Below are positions 34,413 to 46,069 of a stretch of 64,000 bases of DNA, piece after piece. A program made the translations under genes and the position numbers. Each line of letters opens with the position of its first letter. The first letter of the stretch is position 1. A model generated the notes under the pieces. It was not told the origin of the DNA. It ran no database searches and saw nothing but the letters and a program-made list of their open reading frames with translations. The DNA comes from Ceratopteris richardii (Eukaryota; Streptophyta; Polypodiopsida; Polypodiales; Pteridaceae): assembly GCA_020310875.1 (NCBI GenBank), contig CM035407.1, positions 223,516,545 to 223,580,544 of the forward strand, in the 5' to 3' direction.

Positions 34413-35790
34413 TCAAGAAGGTGCTTTCCTTTGATCAAACATCATGCCATTTCTTCCAATAACCATGTCCTTCTTTTGCAAGTAAATCAAACTATTGAAG
34501 TTCAAGTGATCAAAACAAGCATGCCCAAGCTCCATTTTAGCCATGGAAGAAGTATGAGAAATCAAGGCATTCAAGAAAGGCCTCTTGTAGGTATCGATGC
34601 AATTCAAACCATTACATAATGTACCGAACATCATGATAATATCACCATTGCTGAAATCATGAACCATGCACTTATCATCAACAAAGTGTATATGAAGTCT
34701 GGCTGTGGCAATCAATGGAACTAAAATTAAGATCTTTTTGATGTCGAGTACATACAATGCATTTCCAAGAGAATCACACCTCCATTTGCACTCATAAGCT
34801 CAATTTCTCCTACTCCAATGATAGGATAAGAGGCGCCTACACATTTTTTAGCAATAGGCTTGTCAGACTCCTTCTTCTTTTCATTGCACTTAGAAAGCTT
34901 TCTACACTCATCAATAGTATGACTAGCCTTTCAATAATATTTGCATCTCTTCTTCTTTTGCAAATCATCATCATTAGAGGAATGAGTGGAAGAGGAAGGT
35001 TGAGGCTTTGGTTTTGATGAACCCAAAGCTGAACCATACTTACTTTTCCCTTTTTGTGAGATAGCAAGTGCTTGCATTCCCTCAATCAAACCACTCCTAT
35101 TCACTCTAAATTGCTTTTCTTGAAAGAAGAGACACAACCGCATCAAATGCATACATATTGGGATTCCCTTTTGCAACCAAAAAAAAGTGTAGTAGCAAAG
35201 CGTTGGAAAGATTATGGTAATCCTTTTAACAATGTAGAGATGAATGATGCATCCGGGATAATCTCATCTATGTTTGCCAATTGCTCTTTCAAGTCCTTGA
35301 TGCGTGTCACATACACATCCACAGACTCATTCTCGGCCATACATAGATCCTCAAGTTGCTTCCTGAAGTATGCAACACATGCTGCATTATGCATGGCATA
35401 CAAAGAAGCAAGAGTATCCCATGTTTGTCTCAATGTAGAACATGACCGAATGTGTGGAACTATATGACACTTCATAGAAAGCACAATCAATGCATGAGAT
35501 TGAGCATATTTTCCATCCCATCTAATTTTCTCTTGTGTATGGGGAGAAGGAGTTACCACTATACTTGAAGAAGAAGCTCCATCTATAATAGTAGATTGTG
35601 AAGTAGAAGAACATGTGGGTCTTAGACCTACATCTACTACTATGTTCCAAACTTGTTTTGCAACAAGAACATGCTTCATCATGTAAGACCACATTGGATA
35701 GTTGGTCCCATCAAGCTTATCTTCATCTTGAAGGATGCCAAACAAGTCATTGTTGCCCGCCACTTCACTAAATAACAAGAATATGATAGA
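34413..35790 (-). pseudogene. Copia-5 gag and protease (5' part only)
   Basis: Gag starts near 35778: DKLDGTNYPMWSYMMKHVL, HALIVLSMKCHIVPHI, TWDTLASLYAMHNAACVAYF, ENESVDVYVTRIKDLKEQLA, ISTLLKGLP. The reading continues, shifted, to a zinc-knuckle relic (CKRRRDANII) at about 34940. Then come SYPIIGVGEIELMSANGG-like protease sequence and, at 34757-34413, a piece with DIKKILILVPLIATARLHIH and the pre-integrase ELGHACFDHLNFNSL. It stops next to the Copia-4 LTR; integrase, RT and the 3' LTR are missing. Confidence 0.85.
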
Positions 35791-36027
35791 ATCTTTACTT
35801 TAATGAAAGTTGAAATGAATGCTAAAATTTCAGCTCACAAACCATCACTTTGATGGCAATTTCAATTGCATGAACCGCCTTGAAATGGGGGTAAAAAACT
35901 AGTGCAACTGGTAAACATGTTTCTTGGCTGCTAAAACTCACTATTCTATGCTTTGGAGTCGATTTGCATTGTTAAAAGTGCATGCATGCCATGACACAAA
36001 AAAACCGAAACTTGAGAAGGAGTTGAA

Positions 36028-36042
36028 CCTGCTATGATACCA
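36028..36042 (-). promoter_or_regulatory. Primer-binding site of Copia-5 (Met-type)
   Basis: The - strand reads TGGTATCATAGCAGG, one change from TGGTATCAGAGCAGG, immediately inside the proposed 5' LTR. Confidence 0.85.
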
Positions 36043-36045
36043 CTT

Positions 36046-36245
36046 TGGGTGTGTGTAGAAGTGCAAGAGACACATGAGAAGCACAAACAAGGAGCACAAA
36101 CATAGCAAGACACATAAAGAAGATAGATGGCAGGAATCACTCTCTCCATTGACAATGATCAAAACTTGGAGATGAAAGATATATACCCCAAAAGTTTGAT
36201 GATGAAGAGTTTGAACCATATGGGTAGAGTCAAATTCTATCCACA
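36046..36245 (-). repeat. Copia-5 5' LTR
   Basis: About 200 bp. The - strand starts TGTGGATAGAATTTG (at 36245) and ends near 36046 beside the primer-binding site. It contains a TATA-like GGGTATATATC (- strand, about 36178-36188). The outer edge coincides with the start of the inverted Gypsy-2 pol segment. Confidence 0.7.
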
Positions 36246-36248
36246 CTA

Positions 36249-37646
36249 GATGTAGCCAATGATGAATATACGGGAATAAACTTCCAAAATGAGGAGGGGT
36301 ATGAAATGTTTCATTTAGGAGTCAAAATGATTAATATACCACAAAAAAATAATTTCCAACATGACCAAACACTTTTAATCAATAATAAAAATACTTATTT
36401 GGAAGTAGTACAGGATGATGATGTAATCAAAGATAAAATCTCAGGAAAATATAAGAATTGTACACATAAAGAGAAGTGAGAATCAAGACTCTAGAAAAAG
36501 AAAAAAAAGAGTAAAAAAAAGGAATCCAGAATGGAAGGAAAAAAATTTGATGTACCCTCAAACTTCAAGCAATATGAGGTGGAAGAAAGGCCACTCTTTA
36601 AAATGAAACCAAGAAGAGAAAAGAAGAAAGGTGAATCCTATGATGATGAGGAACAAACCAAAAAGGTAGTAATCACCACAGAAGAGGGGGAAGATAGACA
36701 CATTGTCATAGTAGATGATATGGAAGAACATGAGGAGGAAGCCTTGACAAAATGAGCTAAAGAATATAGGGATGTGTTTGCTTATAGTTATAAAGATTTG
36801 AAGGGCATAGATCCTAAGATTTGTGAACATAAGATACCCATTGCTCTAGATGCAAAACCTAGTAAGCAAAGACACTACACCTTTAATGATAAATACTCTA
36901 CAAAGATAAAAGAGGAAATTGACAAGTTTTTGGCTGCCAATTTCATTTATGAAATTGAGTTTACTTAGTGGATTTCTCCTATAGTTATGGTTCCAAAGAA
37001 AAATGATAAACTTAGGGTTTGTATTAACTTGAAGAAAGTTAATGCTCCAACTATAAGGGATAGCTATCCATTGCCAATAGCAGATCACTTACTAGAAAGA
37101 GTAGCTGGCAAAGAGGTCTATAGTTTCTTGGATGGATTTTCAGAATAAAACCAAGTCCCTATTGCAATAGAAGATCAACGCAGGATAGCTTTTGCAATAG
37201 AATGGGGTATTTATGCATTTAGGGTTATGTCATTTGGTTTAACCAATGCACCAACCACATTCCAAAGATTAATGTGTCATGTGTTCAAAGATTTTTTGAG
37301 AAGCATGATGGAAATATATGTAGATGACCTTTGTACTTTCTCAAATAAAAGAGAAAATCATATACAAAACTTGAAAAATATATTCATAAAATACAAAATC
37401 TATAGAGTGTGTCTTAACCTTGAGAAATGTGTGTTCTTTGTTAGACAAGGTAGAATGTTAGGACACAGAGTTTCCAAGAACAGGATCTCTACTGATGAAG
37501 GAAAAATCAAAGCAATAGTGGATTTTCCCAAGCCAACCAATGTGAAAGAACTTCAAACTTTTATGGGTCATTGTGGTTATTATAGAAAATTTGTACATAC
37601 ATTTGCAGATATTGCTAAACCTTTATATGCTCTAAGAGCTGAATAG
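36249..37646 (+). pseudogene. Gypsy-2 linker-RT segment, inverted relative to its gag and protease
   Basis: The + strand reads DVANDEYTGINFQNEEGY (the linker, corresponding to TLDVCVNEEV..EEGYDVS in Gypsy-3), FDVPSNFKQYEVEERPLFKM, YRDVFAYSYKDLKGIDPKI, CINLKKVNAPTIRDSYPLPI, YSFLDGFSE, FGLTNAPTTFQRLMCHVF, SMMEIYVDDLCTFSN (YVDD), CLNLEKCVFFVRQGRMLGHR and ELQTFMGHCGYYRKF, ending LYALRAE. Stops are few. The matching protease ends at about 37660 on the - strand, so the two halves face each other. Inversion of this 1.4-kb block within a - strand element explains the layout. RNase H and integrase are missing. Confidence 0.9.
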
Positions 37647-37659
37647 TATCCCTAAGTAC

Positions 37660-38747
37660 AAAGTACCATCACATATGAGTGAATCATGTATGTGGTAACA
37701 TGGGGAAAAAACCTCTAGCCACAACTAGAGTAAAAAGTGCCCATGTGACTTTGATGTATCTTGAACCATTCTTGAGGGGATATATCAAAGAATTGTCCAT
37801 TTTTTAGGTTTACTCTGGTGATTTTCCCTTGGTTCTAGAGATATAAGCAATATTTTCCCCAATCTTGTACTATTTGCATTTGTCTCATGAAAGTCCTACC
37901 TAGGATAATGTCATAGGATGTTAATTGTGGAAATTCTACTACAACAAATGTATGTTCTATTTCTATTCCACAAATTCTATTATTACCTTCTCCAGATTCC
38001 TAAAGGTGCCTCAATGTGACCATCTACCAATTGTAATTTCATTTTGGTTGGTTGAAGTGTGTTTGCTCCCCAGATTTCTCAAGTTCTCTTTGTCATAATT
38101 GCAACTCTTGATCCGCTGTCCAAAATTGCATTGGTGTGTTTATCACCAAATTGCACTTTGAGTATGGCGTTCCCTTCCTCCCCTTCACAGTATCCTCCTA
38201 TCTTATCAATGGGTACATGCATAATTTCCTCAGCTTCTTGTTCTATTCCTTGGTTCAACTGTAGCTTATTTGCAGGTTCTGAAATAAGACATTGTAAATG
38301 AGGGTCTTGTTTAACTAATTCACTCAATGTTGTTTGATATTGAGTTTTACATTGTTTTGTTAGTCTAAATTGTACAATGATAAGTTGTGTTGCAATGGAT
38401 CCTTCTTCTTGTAATGGCTCATTGGTTTCTTGATTATAATGTTGTTTTTGAGAGTTTTCCTTAATTATCCCCCCTTCAATGTTTCCTTCTTGTTCAAGGT
38501 TCTGTGGAGTTTTAGTGATTATCTTTTTACATAGCTGCATTCTTTCCTGCTCCAAATCAGCCATTGGATATGCTCTTTCATAGTCTAAGGCACTAGGTCC
38601 TTCCTCAATGATTCCTTGATATGCTCTCATCAATGTGTCTAAACACTTTGATTGATTTTCTTTTCTATTCCTAGTTTGGCTATGTGTGGTGTTTCTGTTT
38701 TCAGATTTATGTTTATTAGATATTTCTAGGGTTTCCACTTGTTTCAC
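37660..38747 (-). pseudogene. Gypsy-2 protease region
   Basis: From 38747 down: a charged gag-protease linker with QSKCLDTLMRAYQGI, DLEQERMQLCKKII and TTLSELVKQDPHLQCLIS; then VPIDKIGGYCEGEEGNAILK and TNAILDSGSRVAIMTKRT (active site DSG). In another frame below that come VDGHIEAPLGI, YDIILGRTFMRQMQIVQDWG and a degenerate linker (ISPQEWFKIHQSHMGTF) ending near 37660. Each block has a counterpart in the Gypsy-3 protease. Confidence 0.87.
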
Positions 38748-38989
38748 TTTCTTTTTCGATTTAGCTCTTTGTCTGGCTCATTTTTCTCTCCAAGATGTGT
38801 TTTTCTTTATCTCCAATTAGTGTGGTTCCAAAAGTATTCCTTGCTCCTTAGCCTGAGATCTAGTTATTGCCTATATAGATATCATCTCATTCTCATCAGG
38901 CTCTCCTTGCTCCATTATCTCCACAGATTTCAAAGGTATGTGAGTTGCTGTATTTTGTTTTTGGGGATTTCTAGGACAATCTTTGATTA

Positions 38990-40150
38990 AATGTTGCCTA
39001 CCACAATCTTTACAATAAGGTCCTTCCACTTTTAGTGTTGGTGGTTGAGTGCAATCTCTTATACAATGTTCTCATCCACACCTATAGCAAGTAATCTTTT
39101 GATTGGTCTTGAAGTGAGGTCTCTAATTTGACATATAATTGTTTGTGATATACATGAATGTGGCTACATCTAACTCAAACCTTCCATTTCCCAAATTTAG
39201 GGCTTGAAATTTGGCTCTCTACGATCATTGTTTTCCCATCCAACTCGATCTTGATATTCTTCTAGAGTATGAGAGTCATTCATGTAGTTTTTTCTAGTTG
39301 TTAGATCTTCACTTTCCTTTGCTGGAATGTATTTGACAAGAACTACATTTGTGTGTATGGGAGGTTGTTGCCCTAATATAGGCCTTGGTTTTGTTCCACA
39401 AACCCTAATTCTCTTTGCTGATTGTATTGGCTTGAGTAGTCTTTTTGCCTGAATGGTTGTTTGTTGTAAAAACACTCTTCCCTTCTATAGTTGGTCCATT
39501 TTCTTTCTAGTGTACAGTATTTCAGTGTTTTCTTGTCGTGTAGGTGTTGAGGTCTCTGATAATGACATTGATGTGTCAAATGGTTTTCCCCACAGTTATA
39601 GCATTTCTTTATTGGTGTTAGTTTGGTATTTACTAGGTTTGCCTTAGTAGTAGCCTCTAGAGGCTTTATTATAGCTTTGGCTGATTCCTCTGTAGGTGTT
39701 ATCCTATCTTCATGAGCTCTTGGTTGGTCAAATGCCATTAGGTCTTGCCCTCTGTTACTTTCCAAGTCTATAGCTTCTTTGATATAGGAATCTAAATCAG
39801 GACACCTTCTATAATAAGCCAAAGTTCTAAGCTGAGCACTTCGCAGGCCTTCTATGAATAGAGACATTTTTCTTGCCATTGAGGGAACCTCATCCTTTGG
39901 ACATCTATCTGTATACTGCTTAAATCTCCTTGTAGTCTCTCTCACATTTTCCCCTTTCGATTGTTTAAAACTATGGATCCAAGTGGTTGTACTATGTTTT
40001 ATCCTAGTTTTTAAAAATTCCCCTATGAAGGCTTCTAAGAAGGATTCTATGTCTTGATACATGTCCTTCCTCAAAGTTATGAATCAAGACAAAGCTGGTC
40101 TAGTCAGAGTTAGCCCAAATGCTTCAAATTGGACTTTATAATCCCACTTC
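38990..40150 (-). pseudogene. Gypsy-2 gag with CCHC knuckles
   Basis: The ORF at 40074-39373 contains the gag core (YQDIESFLEAFIGEFLKTRI, SFKQSKGENVRETTRRFKQY, MSLFIEGLRSAQLRTLAYYR) and the knuckle CYNCGENHLTHQC. Lower down (39080-38990), after several stops, is a second pair: a damaged CG-stop-EHCIRDC and CKDCGRQHLIKDC. This gag therefore shows three CCHC-like units, where Gypsy-1 and Gypsy-3 show two. The N-terminus lies near 40150 in a shifted frame. Confidence 0.88.
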
Positions 40151-40459
40151 TTCAACCGTAATTAATTGTTTAAACCTAGCAACATCTACATGAGGATCTG
40201 AATATCCTTCATATTGATTCTTCATACACTTTTCTACTTGGTATGGTCTTAGCTCTTGCTAAGTTTAAGTAAAGGAGTTGGAAATTTTATGTCTCTAAAC
40301 TATGGTTCAATTGAGTTTTTGTTCAACAATGTCAATAGAGAACTTGAACCCCTTTGTTTTTGGACAAAGTTTGAACAAAATTGCATTTTTGCTAGATTTT
40401 GGAAGGAGATTGATTTGCAAACCTTGGTTGCTCAAAATCATGTTTTCCTAGACTAGAAA

Positions 40460-41062
40460 GACACGATTCTGAGAAACCACGATTTTCAGTTAGAAAACTG
40501 TGATTTTCAGACAACACGATTTTGTGAAACCATGATGATGAAGATCGTGATTATCACATGCAATCGATTTTTTTAATGAAATTATAAAATTTTGAGTCAA
40601 AATCGTGAAATCTTGAACTCAAAATTGTGTTATTTTTGAAAGTCGTGTTTTTTACGATTCTGAGTCAAAATTGTGAAATTCTGAACTCAAAATCGTGTTT
40701 CTATCAAAATCATGATTATTCATGATTTTGTGGAATATCATGATTTTATGAGAAAATTGTGATTTTCACATAAAATCACATTTTTTTCATACAATCATGA
40801 TTTTCACAATTTTGTGGAATTTCTTGGTTTTCTACTGAAAATCATGATTTTCTCACAAAATCGCGTTTTTCCTCAGAATCGTGATTTTTTCACGATTTTG
40901 TAAGTGTTAGCAATTTTGAGCTCAAAATCGTGAAGTTTTGATAGCTCAAAATCACAATTTCATTCACAATCGTGATTGCTCGCAATCATGAAAAAAACAC
41001 GATTTTCTCAGAAAATCGCATTTACTGAAAATCGTATTTTTTCTTGCATAGAATCGCGATTC
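40460..41062. repeat. Gypsy-2 leader array: AAAATCGTGATTTT motif
   Basis: About 600 bp packed with AAAATCGTGATTTT-like imperfect palindromes in both orientations (AATCGTGA, CACGATTTT, AATCGCG). At 41051-41062 stands the perfect palindrome GAATCGCGATTC. I count about 12 TCG-type and about 6 ACGATT-type CpG copies. Many others read ATCATGAT or AATTGTGA, consistent with CpG decay. Isolated copies continue at about 41211, 41330 and 41560. The array lies between the primer-binding site and gag, as in Gypsy-1. Confidence 0.93.
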
Positions 41063-42316
41063 TGTGCAAGTTTAACTAAAAAAATTTATTAGATTTTGTC
41101 TTGGTTTTTTAATCACTACAAAATCACCTAATCAAGAAAATGACATGCAATAAAACCTTTTTCTAAAATCTATAAAAAAAGCCTACTTAACATCAAAATT
41201 TGATCCTAAAAAAATCATGATTTTCAGAGTTCTAATTGATTTTTCTTTTGTTTTCACTTTGCAAAAAAATTGTAATGATTCTTACCTTGCCAATAGACCT
41301 CTATTCTCCAACCTGCTTGTAGAATGCCAAAAATCACAATTCTGTAGTTGTTTCTCTCTCTCTCTCACTCACTTTCTCTCACAAATGAGATTTTTGCTTT
41401 CAAAACTTGCTTTTATAGCTTCCAGAAAATTGTGATTGTGTGCCAAATTGTACCATTTCTCTTTATTTTCAAATAACCTTCCTCAATTCTTACTTTAATC
41501 ATTATAATCCTTAATTTCCAAACAATTCAACACTTTTGCTATGTTCTTTCCTTAACAAAAAATCGTGATTCTGCGCAGGAGATCCAAATTTTGCAAAAAA
41601 ATTCAAATTCAATACTTACCCCATCTACCTGAATTCACTATCATTCCTTGGTTGATATACCTATCAACATCAAAGAACTAATCAAAATTTGATTTTCTTA
41701 AAAGGAAATTTAAGAAAACACTTTGTTGCTTTTTATTCAAAAAAGATTTATGACTTTACTTGAAGTTTCTTTATGAAAACCATTTCTTACAATCAATACC
41801 TCTTACCTTCCATCAATTCCATTGTAAAAGAAGATTTGTTTGTATTTATTTATTTTTTTAACATTTTTCTCTATTTTTTGGTATTTTTGCCCTAAATAAA
41901 GAGAAAACAATTTATCCATGGTTTCTTTTGATGACTCAATGATCTTGAAAACTGAAAATGGATGCTAAATTTGTACCTTGAACAATGAACAACAAGCCAC
42001 TCCACAACCATTAGTGTTTTTGGAAAATGAAGCAATTAGTTTGTACAAAGACAAGCACATTCACTCCCCTTTTAGCAAATGAAGCAATCTTTTCCCAAAA
42101 GACAAGCACATTTACTTGGAATAAGCAAATGAAGCAATCAATTTGCACCTCCCTAAAGGCTAATGAAGCAATCTTTTCCCAAAAGACAAGCACATTTGCC
42201 TTCTTTTCAATGCACACGTGGAAGAAAAAGAATTATACCTTTCCCATGAGTGTTTGTTACTATCAATAGTGGAAGATACAACAAGATCCAAAGCTCCAAT
42301 GGAAGCTTTGCTTACT
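41063..42316 (-). other. Gypsy-2 leader, non-coding
   Basis: AT-rich leader with no ORF of interest. It carries a (TC)n stretch at about 41350-41375, isolated AATCGTGATT copies, and the repeat cluster at 42026-42200. Confidence 0.5.
42026..42200. repeat. Short interspersed repeats in the Gypsy-2 leader
   Basis: The unit AATGAAGCAATC, commonly followed by TTTTCCCAAAAGACAAGCAC, occurs four times (starting about 42027, 42078, 42128 and 42163). Two copies are nearly identical over about 36 bp; the others are diverged or partial. Confidence 0.85.
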
Positions 42317-42334
42317 TCCCCAGTAACAATGCCA
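42317..42334 (-). promoter_or_regulatory. Primer-binding site of Gypsy-2
   Basis: The - strand reads TGGCATTGTTACTGGGGA, a diverged form of TGGCGCCGTTGCCGGGGA, five bases from the LTR end at 42340. Confidence 0.8.
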
Positions 42335-42339
42335 AAAGA

Positions 42340-43160
42340 TGTTTGTTATTCTTTGGGCTTGTCCTCTCCAATCATCATATTATAAAGGATTAGCATCAAT
42401 AACACCTTTAATATGTCAATCAGGGAATTATACTAAGAACACCGCCCCTTCTAGTACCAATGGGGTCCAAGAAATGGAAAGAAAATAACATATTATCTAA
42501 GATTTTCTTGAAGAAGAAGTTGAAATGTAGGGTTTAAGATATCTTGATGTAGGAATAAGTATTTTTTATGATTCTTGTGCCTAAAGTATACTATTTTTCA
42601 TATAAATTCCAAATATGAACTCATAATTGAATTTCATTACGTGTATCATCATGACGAGACAATCACAATTCTGACAAAACTGGTATTCTTCACAACCAGG
42701 AGTAGTTTCTTGCAATTAACTATTCAATATGGTAAAAGACTACTCTCCTCACAAGATTCACTCAGTAAAACACACGTCTCACCAATAAAATCCATGAGAA
42801 ACACAAGGAAACATTCACATTCAGCCATGAAAACTAAAGAAAAGGGAGAAAATAGGATTTTCTGCTAAGAGCTCTTAAATTCTCATTGAACAAGTATAAA
42901 TGATTAGCCCCCCTCCAAATACACAATTTTGACCTTTATAATTTTTCAAGTGTCCATGTTCACACTTGAAATTAGGTCCTTTCAACTTCTAATCTAAAAA
43001 TAATTAAGTTTGAGAGCCCCAAAAAATCTCTAAAAAATACATAGCATCTAATGGATCAGGAGGAAGACTCTTCCTCATCTTTACATAATTTTGATAAAAC
43101 TATGTACACAAATTCTCTATTTTACAAAATCCTTTTGACTTCAAAAAACATATTCTAACA
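42340..43160 (-). repeat. Gypsy-2 5' LTR
   Basis: The - strand starts TGTTAGAATATG (43160) and ends AATAACAAACA (42340), about 821 bp. It is homologous in opposite orientation to 15764-16485. The long ORFs on its + strand are not conserved coding sequence. Confidence 0.85.
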
Positions 43161-43189
43161 AAGAACCTCTTTGTCAACATCAGAGGCTT

Positions 43190-43310
43190 TATGCAAAGGC
43201 ATAATTTCTATACCAATGACTACAAGGATGCACATAAGTTGTATCCACAGAAGCATACATAGTGTGTATATGCTCAATATATGTAGTGAAATGGCACTAA
43301 AAGGCTGATC
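43190..43310 (-). other. Leader fragment of the Copia-2/6 family
   Basis: Matches part of the leader at 45790-45920 and 12700-12830 (AGTGTGTATATGCTCAATAT and neighbours). It is joined to the truncated integrase of Copia-6. Confidence 0.7.
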
Positions 43311-45271
43311 ATAATATCGAGGATTCCCTATTCATAACTCTTGTGCCACGTTTTGTCAATACTAGGTGAAAAGTTAATCGCATGAACTGCAATCAATACT
43401 ACTTCTACCCAAAATCCTTGTGAAGATTTGCATGATATAACATAGGAACTACTCTATCTTGAATACTTCTATTCATACTCTTAGCTACACTATTCTGTAC
43501 TAGGGTATAAGGAGCTATAAACAAAAAAAGGTTGAATCCATGTAAGGTATACTCACCTCCATTATCTGAACGTAAAGCCTTGAGCTTAGTTCCTTTTTCA
43601 GTCTCAACTCAAGCAATTCATTTTTGAAAGTAGGGAATACCTCATCTTTCAATTTGATAGGATATACCCAAACTTTCCCAGTAGCATCAGTTGTGACAGT
43701 AACAAAGTAAAGAGAACCACCTAATAACCTTGTGGGCATAGGACCACAAACATCTGTATGAATGATATCTAAAGGCTGAATTGAAGAGTAAATATTTTTT
43801 CTTATGCGCATTCTTAGTTTGCTTTCCATATTGATAATTCTCACAAAATGAAAAATCAAAGAACAATAACACATGTAAGTAGCCAGAATGAGAAAGATTT
43901 TCCATTCCACTTTGAGATATATGGCCCAAAAGCCATGCCAAATACAAGCAATAGGCTATTTCTTAATAGCTAAAAATTTTTCTTTTTGGGATACAAATAA
44001 AGGATAAAGTGAGCCATCTTTTCTTCCTTTTGCAATAACCATATTTCTCTTTAATATGAAGATGAAGCATAGAAAACCACTTTGTAACCAAGGCCATCAA
44101 GTTGACCAACTAACATCAAATTGTTTGATAACTGAGGCACATGGCATATATTATGTATAGTGAATTTTAAACCATCAATGAATTTTAAACCACCAAGAGA
44201 ATTTTCTACATAAGCAGAGAACCATTCTCTATGTAGTGTCACATGGAAAGAAGCATCAAAACCTAGTAGCCATGTGTGGGAAAGAGAATCAACAATAAGA
44301 GCCTTAGTATGCACAAATATTGTCAAGTGTCAACACATCACCATCATCAAAAATAGCATTGATCTCTTCTATCTTCATAGTCAAATCAGATGGTGCAGGT
44401 AACTATTTAACATGACCATCAACATGTTGTACTTCACCTTTAGCATTCTTTAACGCAGGGTAGCATTTCTTCATATGTCCTTTCTTATGAATATAATGGC
44501 ACTCAATATCCCTCTTCCTTGATTAACTTCTATTCTTATTTCGTTGACCACTTTTCCTTGTTCTTGTTCTTGCCACAAGATGCTTCTTTCCTTGGTAAGA
44601 ATCAAGAACATTATATGCACCTCCACTCTGAGTGCCAAACATAGACTTCCTATGGATCTCGTCACTCGAGAGTGTTCTAGATATGTCATCATAGACAAGC
44701 TTACCCCTAGGTGCACTATCATTAGTAGCTATGAAAAATTTATCCCATGATGATGCTAATGTGAATGGCAATAAGAATTCCTTCATTTCATTATTCGTTT
44801 CCATTTTCTAAGTGTATAACTAAGACAATATAGCATCAACCTCATTTAGATGAGTAGCAACAATATTTGTGTTAGGTAATATAGCGTTCTTATCAAATAT
44901 ACTTTCTTTGATGTTGTTTCTTTTTCATATGTGTTGAATAACTTCTTCCAAAGCTCCTTTGCACTTTGATAATCCAATAGTAAAGTAAACATTATATGCT
45001 AGGTGTAGTTGGATGGTAGACCTAGCCATTTCATCCAACTCATCCAAATCATCATCATCCATGTCAGTAGACTTCTTTGAGATTCCATTTACTAGCTTCC
45101 ACTACCTCCTTTGAATCAACACATCTTTAATATAATCCTTACATAGAGAAAAAGTTTTTGCCATCAAATTTTTGGATCCCAAAAATTTTCTCTACCCTGA
45201 AAGTTATAGCTCCTCTTTGGAACATTGGCACTAGAGTTCAATCCACCAGATATGCCTAAGATACTTGATGC
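43300..45271 (-). pseudogene. Copia-6 gag, protease and partial integrase
   Basis: Gag begins at about 45271 (MASSILGISGG). It continues as METNNEMKEFLLPFTLASSW, GKLVYDDISRTLSSDEIHRK and KSGQRNKNRS to about 44471. Protease: THTWLLGFDASFHVTLHREW (GFD for DSG, 44326-44200) and NICHVPQLSNNLMLVGQLDG. Pre-integrase: LGHISQSGMENLSHSGYLH. Integrase: SIQPLDIIHTDVCGPMPTRL, VTTDATGKVWVYPIKLKDEV, NNGGEYTLHGF-like at about 43555, and QDRVVPMLYHAN, then truncation at about 43310. It keeps the normal order that is scrambled in Copia-2. RT and RNase H are absent. Confidence 0.87.
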
Positions 45272-46060
45272 CATGATGATAGAGAATTGACTAGAATAGT
45301 AATGGAGCTAGAAGAGTCCAAACACAAATGCGGCTCAAGAAAATGATGAAGTGTCAAATTTTGGAAGAATTTCGATAGGTTCTCCCCAAAAAAATGGATC
45401 AATGAACAATGATGAACAACCAAAGAGATTATGTGACAATGTATGTGCTCACAACAATAAGTGGATCAAGAAGTAAATGCAACCACCGTATAGTTGAGAA
45501 TCTAAAATCTAGGAAAATTTTGATAGAGTCTTCTCCACAAAATGGGCATATGATCAATGTAGAAGACTCATAAAATTGTGATTATTGACATGTAAACCTG
45601 CATAATGAATCACTGACTCCACTCCATATAAGCAGTTAATCAAAAGAAGCCAATTAGGCTTATCGAGCACCTATGAACAATTAGCATATATCGTCTATGG
45701 CAATGCTAGGTAAGTCTTCCACCTTCATCACCGAAGAAAGCCTAACACGTGGGTGTCTCATAGTAAAGAAAACCTCACCATGACCCTCTTTATCAATGTC
45801 AAAGGATTTATGCAAAAATATAATTGCTATATCAATGACCACATGGAGGTACATGAGCGGCATCCACAGAAACATACATAGTGTGTATGTGCTCAATATA
45901 TGCAGTAAAGTGGCATTGAAAAACTAAATTTATGGCACAAACACTAGCCAACACCTACAAGTGTTTTTAAAATTTGTTTTTTAGACCCAAAGCAACCTAC
46001 ATAAACTTACGGTAGTTGCTCCCACCACAACTAAAAGCCTTCCAAGAAACGTGTAAGAAG
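45272..46060 (-). other. Copia-6 leader
   Basis: Homologous to the Copia-2 leader at 12209-13000. It contains the short ORF 45681-45896. No LTR or primer-binding site follows, because the sequence switches to + strand Copia-7 at about 46070. Confidence 0.7.
45681..45896 (-). CDS. Short leader ORF, 71 codons, homologue of 12592-12813
   Basis: Shares LCMFLWMPLMYLHVVID, FDIDKEGHGEVFFTMRHPR and SVMKVEDLPS with the ORF in the Copia-2 leader. Function is unknown. Both copies lie at the same position relative to gag, so shared descent of non-coding leader also explains the match. Confidence 0.35.
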   Translation of the reverse strand: MSTYTLCMFLWMPLMYLHVVIDIAIIFLHKSFDIDKEGHGEVFFTMRHPRVRLSSVMKVEDLPSIAIDDIC

Positions 46061-46069
46061 ACTCAAGAG

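Noticed and set aside
42575..42868. 97-codon + strand ORF inside the Gypsy-2 LTR
   Set aside because: It lies antisense in an LTR and is not preserved in the related LTR at 15764-16485.
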